Part shown: in pieces, positions 1 to 6,482 of the stretch
Layout of the letters: every line of letters begins with the position of its first letter
How positions within the stretch are numbered: position 1 is the first letter of the stretch
DNA from: Hyphomonas sp.
GTDB lineage: Bacteria; Pseudomonadota; Alphaproteobacteria; Caulobacterales; Hyphomonadaceae
NCBI GenBank assembly: GCA_029287305.1
Contig: JARFRJ010000008.1
Location: 1 to 10,509 of the forward strand
Reading direction: 5' to 3'
Length of the DNA: 10,509 bases
Position numbers and translations under genes: made by a program
Notes under the pieces: model-generated
What the model saw: only the letters and a program-made list of their open reading frames with translations
The model's database searches: none
What the model was told of the DNA's origin: nothing

Positions 1-49
1 TCTGGCACTGGATTGTATAGGCAGGTGCGCAGGCAGGAGTGTGTTTACC

Positions 50-409
50 TTACGCCAGTTCAGCGGGAATAATCGTGACACTTTCACCGCAGCCGCAAGC
101 ATCGGTCTGGTTGGGGTTTTGGAAGATGAATTTCTCATGCAGGAGAGACACCTCATAATCAATGACACACCCGACCAGAAACAGGACGGCCTTGGCTTCA
201 ATCAAAATGGAGACGCCCTTATCCTCAATCAGCTCGTCTAGGGCGGCGCGTGTCGTGACATAATCCATGACATATTCCATGCCCGCGCAGCCGCCATTGG
301 TGACACCAACGCGCAGGAAGCCTGCGCCTTTTTCCTGCATGATCGCACTGATGCGCGTCGCGGCAGCATCGGTGAGGGAGACAATTTTCGGGCGGGGTCT
401 TCGGGCCAT
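50..409 (-). CDS. sufA: A-type iron-sulfur carrier, SufA/IscA/ErpA family
   Basis: A 119-residue protein of the HesB/IscA/SufA family, close to the usual length of about 110-120. These proteins bind a 2Fe-2S or 4Fe-4S cluster in the cytoplasm and pass it from the SUF scaffold to apo-enzymes. The three ligand cysteines are visible: C41 in the GGCAGMEY motif, and C105 and C107 in the CGCG motif near the C-terminus, preceded by the typical FQNPNQ. An additional Cys (C81) lies where relatives often have Thr or Ser in the FLVG-x-x-x-DY stretch. It is the last gene of the suf operon, 39 bases after sufT, and that gap holds a perfect hairpin. I see no clear Shine-Dalgarno before the ATG at 409, so it may depend on translation of sufT. 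The family is certain. Whether it is functionally SufA rather than IscA or ErpA is inferred from the operon. Confidence 0.93.
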   Translation of the reverse strand: MARRPRPKIVSLTDAAATRISAIMQEKGAGFLRVGVTNGGCAGMEYVMDYVTTRAALDELIEDKGVSILIEAKAVLFLVGCVIDYEVSLLHEKFIFQNPNQTDACGCGESVTIIPAELA

Positions 410-419
410 GGCGTGTGAA

Positions 420-438
420 AGACGCGTCGGGCGCGTCT
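420..438 (-). other. Hairpin between sufT and sufA
   Basis: A perfect inverted repeat with 7-base arms (AGACGCG / CGCGTCT) around a 5-base loop, filling half of the 39-base sufT-sufA gap. Read on the minus strand it is followed by TTTC only, with no run of T, so it is unlikely to be a strong intrinsic terminator. It could stabilise the upstream mRNA or lower sufA expression relative to the rest of the operon. The structure is seen directly; a role is inference. Confidence 0.5.
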
Positions 439-448
439 GATCCTTTCT

Positions 449-835
449 TTAAAGCATATTGAGGCAGAGGCGAGCCTCATCTGACATGCGCGAGGGGTCC
501 CAAGGTGGGTCAAAGGTGAGGCGCACTTCGACATCTCTGACACCGTCAACGGTGCGCGCGGCGTTTTCAATCCAGCCTGGCATGTCGCCGGCGACCGGGC
601 AGCCTGGCGCGGTCAGCGTCATATCAATATCAACCTTATAGTCATCATCAATATCGACCTTGTAGATAAGGCCAAGCTCATAAATATCGACTGGTATTTC
701 TGGATCATACACAGTCTTGAAGGCCGTGATCAGATCATCGGTCAGCCGGTTCAGTTCAGCTTGCGGGATAGCGCTTGTCACCGCTTTGGGTGTCTCGACT
801 GTCTCGGCGTCAATATTCAGCATATTTATCGTCAT
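449..835 (-). CDS. sufT: SUF-associated MIP18-family (DUF59) protein, SufT
   Basis: A 128-residue protein of the MIP18/DUF59 family, the short SUF-associated form found next to sufS and sufA in many alphaproteobacteria. Relatives help mature Fe-S proteins, particularly when demand for clusters is high. Family signatures are YDPEIPVDIYELGLIY at about residues 43-58 and the TAPGCP motif at 75-80 with the conserved C79. A second Cys (C124) is near the end. The first 25 or so residues are a low-complexity extension ahead of the domain. The ATG at 835 has a good upstream ribosome site (GAGGAG a few bases ahead), the clearest in this operon. It lies 21 bases after sufS. The family is clear; the biochemical role of SufT is incompletely known in general. 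Confidence 0.92.
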   Translation of the reverse strand: MTINMLNIDAETVETPKAVTSAIPQAELNRLTDDLITAFKTVYDPEIPVDIYELGLIYKVDIDDDYKVDIDMTLTAPGCPVAGDMPGWIENAARTVDGVRDVEVRLTFDPPWDPSRMSDEARLCLNML

Positions 836-856
836 ACTCTCCTCGGAAGGCTTTGA

Positions 857-2092
857 TCAGACCAGCATTTTGCAGGCTTTTTCCAGAGCCTCGATGAAAT
901 TATCGACCTCTTTATGTGTATTGTAAATGCCGAAACTGGCACGGGCGGTCGCACTCACTTCCATATAGGACATTAAAGGCTGGGCGCAATGATGCCCGGC
1001 GCGAAGCGCGACGCCATATTTATCCGCGATTTGGGAAATGTCATGGGGGTGGGCGCCGATCAGGCTGAAAGACATAACCGGGCCTTTATCGGCGGTTTCT
1101 CCATAGATTTTAAGGCCATTAATGGCGCTGACCCCTTCGCGGGCATGGGCATAGAGTGCGTCTTCATGGGCCTGAATATCTTTCAGTTTGAACGTGCTAA
1201 ACCAGTCAATGGCGGCGCCAAGGCCAATGGCTTCCAGAATAGGCGGCGTGCCGGCCTCCAGCCGATAAGGCAGCTCATTATAGGTGACCGCTTCGCGGCT
1301 GACCGTTTCAATCATCTCGCCGCCGCCCTGAAAGGGGCGCAGAGCCTCCAGAGCCTCTGTCTGGCCATAGAGAACGCCGATCCCGGTCGGTCCATAGAGT
1401 TTATGGCCCGAAAAAACATAAAAATCGCAATCGAGGTCGATCATATCAAGATCAAGATGGACAACCGCCTGACAGCCATCGATCAGGGTGAGGACGCCAG
1501 CTGCGCGGGCAAGGGCGGTAATCTTTTTCACATCATTGACCGTGCCGAGCACATTTGACATATGGCTGAGCGCAATGAGGCGGGTTTTAGGGCCAATTGC
1601 GGCCTCCAACGCGGCCATGTCCAGCCCGCCCTCTTCGGTCAGTTCAATCCATTTCAGGACCGCGCCGCATCGCTCGCGCAGGAAATGCCAAGGGATGATA
1701 TTGGAATGATGTTCCATCACCGACAGGATAATCTCATCGCCGGGCTGAATAGTTTCGGCCAATCCGGCGGCGACAATATTAATGCCTTCTGTTGCGCCCT
1801 TGGTGAAGACGATATTTTTCTCGCTTGGCGCGTTGAGGAAGGTCTGCACGGATTTGCGTGCCTGTTCATAGCGATCAGTTGTTTCATTGGCGAGGGTGTG
1901 CAGGCCGCGATGCACATTGGCATAGGCTGTGCGGGCCTGATCGGCCATGGCGCTTATGACCGCTTCCGGCTTTTGGGCGCTGGCGGCATTGTCAAGATAG
2001 ACAAGCGGTTTGCCATTAATCTGTCTTTGCAGAATGGGAAATTCTGCACGGATCGTCTCAATATCGAAATCACGGTAAGTCATAGAGCTCAT
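857..2092 (-). CDS. sufS: Cysteine desulfurase SufS
   Basis: A PLP-dependent group II cysteine desulfurase that takes sulfur from L-cysteine as a persulfide and supplies it to SUF cluster assembly. Numbered from this start (411 residues), the motifs are MEHHSNIIPW near 126-135, the cofactor lysine K231 in FSGHKLYGPTGIG, the GGG-x-MI loop near 256-260, and the catalytic cysteine C369 in RAGHHCAQPLM. The frame runs open to a TTG at 2158, which would give 433 residues, but that adds about 25 residues absent from typical SufS (406 in E. coli). ATGs at 2092 and 2083 (MTYRDF...) match family length better. None of the three has a strong ribosome site, so the start is uncertain. With this start the gap to sufD is 75 bases. 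The sulfur acceptor SufE (or SufU) is not encoded in this window. Confidence 0.95.
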   Translation of the reverse strand: MSSMTYRDFDIETIRAEFPILQRQINGKPLVYLDNAASAQKPEAVISAMADQARTAYANVHRGLHTLANETTDRYEQARKSVQTFLNAPSEKNIVFTKGATEGINIVAAGLAETIQPGDEIILSVMEHHSNIIPWHFLRERCGAVLKWIELTEEGGLDMAALEAAIGPKTRLIALSHMSNVLGTVNDVKKITALARAAGVLTLIDGCQAVVHLDLDMIDLDCDFYVFSGHKLYGPTGIGVLYGQTEALEALRPFQGGGEMIETVSREAVTYNELPYRLEAGTPPILEAIGLGAAIDWFSTFKLKDIQAHEDALYAHAREGVSAINGLKIYGETADKGPVMSFSLIGAHPHDISQIADKYGVALRAGHHCAQPLMSYMEVSATARASFGIYNTHKEVDNFIEALEKACKMLV

Positions 2093-2167
2093 ATGGGGCG
2101 GGTGTCCTGATTTGTCGATATCTGTAGGCTGGATTTCAAGGGGCGCCTCTGGGATCAAGCGCGGGGG

Positions 2168-3406
2168 TTACTGGCTCAACTGGGCAAGCCAGGCTTTAGC
2201 GGCTTCACGCAGAGTGGCGAGGGCACTATGGGCTTGTCCATCTGTGTCAAAAATCTCGCTGATAAAGGCTTCGGTCAGCATGGCGCGGGCCTGCAGGTCT
2301 GGAATGCCGCGCTGGCGCATATAGAAGAGCGCCGCCTCATCCAGCGCGCCACATGTATTGCCATGGGCGCAGGCCACATCATCAGCGTAAATCTCAAGCT
2401 CTGGTTTGGCGTTGACAATAGCGCCTTCTTCCAAAAGCAGGGCATTATGCTGCATATCCGCATCGGTTTTCTGACCGACGACACGCGGCACATGAAACTT
2501 GCCCTGAAAAACACCTGTGCCTTTGTTGAGGACGGCCCCTTTGGTGCGTTGCCGGGTGATACAGTGCGGCGCCCCATGGCGTATGTGCGAAGTATGATCG
2601 ATATGATGTCCCGGGCCTGCAAGATAAGCAGCCTTCAGAAGCATTTCAGATTCTGGCCCATGATGTGTGCCTCTTGTCTCTATGCGGGCAAGATGTCCGC
2701 CAAAGGCGAGGCTGGTCTGTTCATAGCGGGATTGAGCGTCTAGGTGAATTTCGCTGGTGATAGCGTGCGCCTGATCCTGTGTGGCGGGCTGGATCATATA
2801 GCGGGAGAGTTTTGCGCCTTGATTAAGATTGAACGAAGTCAAACTCGCATTGAATTTCGCTCCACCCCGATAGGTTTCGATAAGGCTAAGCTCAATATCA
2901 GGCCTTATGACACAATCGATCCGGGCAAAGGCGGCGGCGCCCTCGCCCTCAAAGACAAGTTTGATCGGCTGGGCGTAGCTTTGTGTTACCTCAATCAGAT
3001 AGGTTGCCGGAACAAGTGCCGCAGTGAGTGCGCCAAGGGGGATATCTTCACAATTGGCAAAGGCATAGCCGCCCCGCTTTTGTAGAATGTCAATGCCCTC
3101 TGGCAGGTCTGGAAGCTCTGCCAAGACGCCATTTTTAAAGCGTAGGCATATTATGCCGTCCAAAGTCTCAAAAGGGTCTGCCTGAGCTGTTGTGTGGCTG
3201 TCTGAGCGGGCAAATAAAGTATCGAGCCTGGCTTTAAAATCCGACCAACGCCAATTTTCCATCCGCCGATGCGGCAGGCCGCTTGCTTTGAAGCTCTCAA
3301 AGGCGCGCGCTCTGGCCGGGTCAGAGGCCAAGGCCTGATAACGCTTGAAGAGAATATCTTCCGCGCGATTAAGGGTTTGTGTCATGGCCGTCTTTGTCTC
3401 GGTCAC
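2168..3406 (-). CDS. sufD: Fe-S cluster scaffold component SufD
   Basis: A 412-residue SufB/SufD-family protein. SufD pairs with SufB and two SufC subunits in the SufBC2D scaffold, where it contributes to iron handling and cluster formation. The family's beta-helix core occupies roughly residues 140-345. The diagnostic C-terminal motif is present: PELEIYADDV at 335-344, then CAHGNTCGALDEAALFYMRQRGI starting at residue 346, with C346 and H348 in the conserved C-x-H position. The length and the lack of SufB-specific N-terminal sequence fit SufD rather than SufB. The chosen start is a GTG whose first bases overlap the sufC stop (GTGA, 4 bases), an arrangement that favours translational coupling. 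An ATG eight codons in (3385) is an alternative. Its obligatory partner SufB is not in the window. Confidence 0.94.
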   Translation of the reverse strand: MTETKTAMTQTLNRAEDILFKRYQALASDPARARAFESFKASGLPHRRMENWRWSDFKARLDTLFARSDSHTTAQADPFETLDGIICLRFKNGVLAELPDLPEGIDILQKRGGYAFANCEDIPLGALTAALVPATYLIEVTQSYAQPIKLVFEGEGAAAFARIDCVIRPDIELSLIETYRGGAKFNASLTSFNLNQGAKLSRYMIQPATQDQAHAITSEIHLDAQSRYEQTSLAFGGHLARIETRGTHHGPESEMLLKAAYLAGPGHHIDHTSHIRHGAPHCITRQRTKGAVLNKGTGVFQGKFHVPRVVGQKTDADMQHNALLLEEGAIVNAKPELEIYADDVACAHGNTCGALDEAALFYMRQRGIPDLQARAMLTEAFISEIFDTDGQAHSALATLREAAKAWLAQLSQ

Positions 3407-4164
3407 GAGGCAAGGCCCAAAACACCCTCATAGCCCTTGTCTTCAAGGTCTTGGGCAAGCCTTGCCGGGCCGGTTTTAACAATTTTTCCGTCTGCCAGAA
3501 TATGTACTTTATCGGGAACAATATAATCCAGAAGGCGCTGATAATGCGTGATCACCAACATGCCGCGCTCTGGTGAACGCAGGGCATTAATGCCAGCCGC
3601 AACAGTTTTCAGTGCATCAATATCGAGCCCGGAATCGGTTTCATCGAGGATAATGAATTTCGGTTCCAGCATCAGCATTTGGAAAATTTCCAGACGTTTT
3701 TTCTCACCGCCTGAAAAGCCCACATTTAAGGGACGTTTCAGCATATCCGCGCTGATATTCAGCATAGCGGCAATCTCACGCGCTTTCTTGATAAAGTTCG
3801 GGGCCGAAATGTCTTCCTCGCCGCGGGCCTTGCGCTGCGCATTCATGGCGGTACGCACAAAGGTCATGACCGGAACGCCGGGAATCTCAATCGGATATTG
3901 GAACGATAGAAATAGGCCTTTGGCGGCGCGTTGTTCTGGATTTAACGCCAATAGATCCTCGCCCTCATAAAGCGCCTGGCCCGTGTCTACCTCATACCCT
4001 TCCTTACCCGTCAGAATATAGGAGAGGGTGGATTTGCCTGCCCCATTTGGTCCCATAATGGCGTGAACCTCGCCGCGAGGTACGTCCAATGAGAGCCCAG
4101 TGAGAATGGATTTGGCCGTTTCGCCTTCACCAACACGAATAGATAAGTTTTCAAGTTTTAACAT
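3403..4164 (-). CDS. sufC: SUF system ABC-type ATPase SufC
   Basis: The ATPase subunit of the SufBCD scaffold, 253 residues, close to the usual length of about 250. From this start, Walker A GPNGAGKST is at about 38-46, the ABC signature FSGGEKKR at 150-157, Walker B FIILDETDSGLDIDAL at 170-185, and the H-loop histidine lies in VITHYQR at 204-210. The Q-loop FQYPIEIPGV is also typical of SufC. The frame extends six codons upstream to an ATG at 4182, but MLKLENLSIRV at 4164 matches the normal SufC N-terminus. The longer version would overlap the head of the divergent monooxygenase frame. Neither start has a clear ribosome site. The next gene upstream should normally be sufB. Instead the neighbour is transcribed the other way, so the operon promoter must sit inside or very near the monooxygenase 5' end. 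Confidence 0.95.
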   Translation of the reverse strand: MLKLENLSIRVGEGETAKSILTGLSLDVPRGEVHAIMGPNGAGKSTLSYILTGKEGYEVDTGQALYEGEDLLALNPEQRAAKGLFLSFQYPIEIPGVPVMTFVRTAMNAQRKARGEEDISAPNFIKKAREIAAMLNISADMLKRPLNVGFSGGEKKRLEIFQMLMLEPKFIILDETDSGLDIDALKTVAAGINALRSPERGMLVITHYQRLLDYIVPDKVHILADGKIVKTGPARLAQDLEDKGYEGVLGLAS

Positions 4165-4209
4165 AGGGCGGATATGGTACATGATGAGCGGTTTGAAAAG
4201 AGGGGCATT

Positions 4210-5418
4210 GTGACCTTATCGGAGAAACAGTCTAAAAAAGTCCTGATTGTCGGGGCAGGCATTGGCGGATTAACTGCGGCGCTCTGTTTTATCCAGTTTG
4301 GCTGGACAGTTGAGCTGTATGAAGAGCGTCGCGCGATTGAGGATTTGGGCGCGGGTATTCAAATCAGCCCGAATGCGATGCGCGTCTATCAGACTTTAGG
4401 TGTTGATCAGGCTTTGATAAAGGCCGGGTTTTTGCCCGAAGCGGTGGAAATGCGCCTTTTGGAAAGCGGGCGCTCTCTGGCGCGGCTGGCTCTTGGTGAC
4501 AGCGCTGTGCAGCGCTGGGGTGCGCCATATCTGCATATTCATCGTGCGGATTTATGCGCCATTCTTGCAGATTTTGTGGAGGCCAGACAAAGCGGTGCTT
4601 TAAGGCTGGGGCACAAAACGGTCGGCTATGCGCATACAGCAAATGGCGCAGAGATTATTCTGGCCGATGGCCAAAGAAAGGCCGGAAATCTTGTGCTCGG
4701 CGCAGATGGTATTCATTCTGTGATTCGCCTGCAAATGTTGGGGCCGCAAACCCCAAGATATACAGGCTATGCGGCGTGGCGCAGTGTTGTGCCTGTTGCA
4801 CATTTGGGTGATTTGGCTCCCGGCCCGGTAGCGGGTCTCTGGCTTGGCAAAAATCGCCACGGCGTTACCTATCGTTTAAGGGGCGGGGCACTTGCTAATC
4901 TCGTCGCTGTGACGGAAAGCCCGGAGGCGGGCGCTGAGGCGTGGCGTACAAAAGGGCAACTTCAACAGGCCTTGGCCGATTTCCAGGGCAGTCATCCAAG
5001 CTTGAGACGCCTATTGGAAAACTCAGACCAGCTCTATCGCTGGGCTCTATATGATCGTGCGCCACTGCCAAAATGGAGCGAGGCATATGTCGTCTTGATA
5101 GGCGATGCCGCGCATCCGATGCTACCCTTTATGTCGCAAGGCGCGGCTATGGCGATCGAAGATGCCTGGATGCTGGCGGCCTGTCTGGATCGATATGATC
5201 CAGAAACAGCCTTGGCGGCTTATTATCGCCAGCGCCGCCCCCGAACCTCGAAACTGCAAGCCCAATCCGCAGCTAATGCGCGCAGCTTTCACCGTAAATC
5301 GCTGTCTAGCCAGATTTTACCCTTTATGCCAAACTTGCTTACGCGGCGTCTTCTTCCCACCATCATCAAATCCCGTTTTGATCCGGTCTATCGCTATGAT
5401 GTTACCAAAAGCCTTTGA
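4210..5418 (+). CDS. FAD-dependent aromatic-ring monooxygenase (salicylate hydroxylase-like)
   Basis: A class A flavoprotein monooxygenase of the p-hydroxybenzoate hydroxylase fold, closest in layout to salicylate 1-hydroxylase and 3-hydroxybenzoate 6-hydroxylase. Such enzymes use NAD(P)H and O2 to hydroxylate an aromatic or similar ring. From this start (402 residues) the three FAD motifs are GAGIGGLTAAL at about 15-25, the DG motif GADGIHS at 164-170, and the GD motif starting GDAAHPMLPF at 298 and continuing SQGAAMAIEDA. The C-terminal YRYDVT resembles the tail of salicylate-hydroxylase relatives. I chose GTG at 4210 because AGAGGGG lies 4-5 bases ahead. An ATG at 4174 in frame would add 12 residues but has no ribosome site and would overlap the long form of sufC. 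There is no membrane segment, so it is presumably cytosolic. The substrate cannot be read from sequence, and the neighbours (suf, cys) give no catabolic context. A ubiquinone-pathway hydroxylase is a less likely alternative. Confidence 0.87.
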   Translation: MTLSEKQSKKVLIVGAGIGGLTAALCFIQFGWTVELYEERRAIEDLGAGIQISPNAMRVYQTLGVDQALIKAGFLPEAVEMRLLESGRSLARLALGDSAVQRWGAPYLHIHRADLCAILADFVEARQSGALRLGHKTVGYAHTANGAEIILADGQRKAGNLVLGADGIHSVIRLQMLGPQTPRYTGYAAWRSVVPVAHLGDLAPGPVAGLWLGKNRHGVTYRLRGGALANLVAVTESPEAGAEAWRTKGQLQQALADFQGSHPSLRRLLENSDQLYRWALYDRAPLPKWSEAYVVLIGDAAHPMLPFMSQGAAMAIEDAWMLAACLDRYDPETALAAYYRQRRPRTSKLQAQSAANARSFHRKSLSSQILPFMPNLLTRRLLPTIIKSRFDPVYRYDVTKSL

Positions 5419-5579
5419 ATTGATCAGAGAAACTCAACAGGCGATTTGATTGCACTTATTGTATTGTCATTATGGGGTGTATAAATTATGCGTTTAATCA
5501 ATCGGTCTTGCAGATAACAGATTTTGTAAAGAAAACTGAATTCAGGTCCATTGTTCTAAATGCGTTTTGAGGTCCTACT
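5419..5579 (+). promoter_or_regulatory. Leader and probable promoter region of cysDNC
   Basis: A 161-base AT-rich gap, the largest in the window, directly upstream of the sulfate activation genes. It is therefore the likely site of their promoter. Promoter-like pieces are visible (TTGTCA at 5464-5469, TATAAA at 5480-5485), but no pair has good 16-18 base spacing, so I do not call a specific promoter. The gap contains two mini-ORFs that both begin ATGCGTTT: 5488-5517 encodes MRLINRSCR, and 5560-5583 encodes MRFEVLL and ends on the cysD start. I see no SAM riboswitch consensus and no clear terminator for the preceding gene. Confidence 0.4.
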
Positions 5580-6482
5580 TTGACAGATATTACCCATCTT
5601 GACCGCCTTGAAGCGGAAAGCATGCATATTATGCGCGAGGTTGCGGCTGAATGCGACCATCCTGTTATGCTCTATTCTGTGGGCAAGGATAGCGCTGTCA
5701 TGCTGCATTTAGCGCTCAAGGCCTTTTATCCCTCCAAACCCCCTTTTCCATTGATGCATGTCGATACGACATGGAAATTCCAAGAAATGATCAGTTTTCG
5801 CGATATGATGGTGAAGAAACTGGGGCTTGAGTTGATTGTCCATAAAAATGAAGAGGGGATACGTGAGGGCGTTGGGCCTTTTAGCCATGGGTCAGCCTTA
5901 CATACAGACATTATGAAGACCCAGGCATTGAAGCAGGCGCTTGATAAATATAAATTTGGTGCCGCTTTTGGCGGCGCGCGTCGCGATGAGGAAAAATCCC
6001 GCGCCAAAGAGCGTATATTTTCATTCCGCTCAGCCGAGCATCGCTGGGACCCGAAAAATCAGCGCCCTGAATTATGGGAACTTTACAATACGCGCATCAG
6101 AGCTGGCGAATCGATCCGTGTCTTTCCACTGTCCAATTGGACAGAGCTTGATATCTGGCAATATATTCGCCGGGAGAAGGTTGATATTGTGCCGCTTTAC
6201 TTTGCTGCAGAGCGTCCCGTGGTTGAGCGCGATGGCACTTTGATTATGGTTGATGATGATCGTATGCCGCTTCAACAAGGCGAGCAACCGATGATGAAAT
6301 CTGTCCGCTTTCGCACCCTTGGATGCTATCCGCTGACCGGAGCGGTTGAATCAACGGCCAATACGCTAGAAGGCATCATCCAGGAAATGCTGCTGACCAC
6401 TTCTTCCGAACGCCAGGGCCGGGTGATTGATCATGATCAATCGGCCTCCATGGAGAAGAAAAAACAGGAAGGGTATTTCTGA
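5580..6482 (+). CDS. cysD: Sulfate adenylyltransferase subunit 2 (CysD)
   Basis: The catalytic subunit of heterodimeric ATP sulfurylase, which joins sulfate and ATP into adenosine 5'-phosphosulfate (APS) in the cytoplasm. It has 300 residues, against 302 in E. coli. It belongs to the PAPS reductase-like / PP-loop family: the PP-loop is YSVGKDS at 32-38, followed by [12 protein letters not shown] at about 103-114, [13 protein letters not shown] at 133-145, [10 protein letters not shown] at 157-166 and [11 protein letters not shown] at 248-258. The protein ends in EGYF, as CysD usually does. The start is TTG, not ATG. GAGG lies seven bases ahead, and the N-terminus [10 protein letters not shown] aligns with the family. 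The next in-frame ATG (5622) would cut off conserved residues. The stop overlaps the cysNC start by one base (TGATG), so the two are co-translated. Confidence 0.96.
   Translation: MTDITHLDRLEAESMHIMREVAAECDHPVMLYSVGKDSAVMLHLALKAFYPSKPPFPLMHVDTTWKFQEMISFRDMMVKKLGLELIVHKNEEGIREGVGPFSHGSALHTDIMKTQALKQALDKYKFGAAFGGARRDEEKSRAKERIFSFRSAEHRWDPKNQRPELWELYNTRIRAGESIRVFPLSNWTELDIWQYIRREKVDIVPLYFAAERPVVERDGTLIMVDDDRMPLQQGEQPMMKSVRFRTLGCYPLTGAVESTANTLEGIIQEMLLTTSSERQGRVIDHDQSASMEKKKQEGYF

Noticed and set aside
1..49. Short direct repeat AGGCAGG-TGCGC-AGGCAGG downstream of sufA, as a possible regulatory element or terminator
   Set aside because: Only seven bases repeated, no inverted symmetry and no T-run on the minus strand. 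The window edge prevents further reading.
989..2110. Long open frames on the plus strand opposite sufS (989-1558 and 1562-2110)
   Set aside because: They are antisense to a gene with all SufS motifs, show no recognisable domain and no ribosome sites, and mirror the codon pattern of the minus-strand gene.
2228..3085. Plus-strand open frames opposite sufD
   Set aside because: SufD motifs on the minus strand are continuous across this span; the plus-strand translations look like shadow sequence without domains.
5472..5570. A 32-codon frame upstream of cysD starting ATGGGGTGT
   Set aside because: No Shine-Dalgarno ahead of it, no recognisable motif, and it overlaps both mini-ORFs. It is kept only as part of the leader.
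5419..5579. SAM riboswitch or other sulfur-related riboswitch upstream of cysD
   Set aside because: I could not find the conserved SAM-II core or any stable multi-stem arrangement by eye. A covariance-model search would decide.
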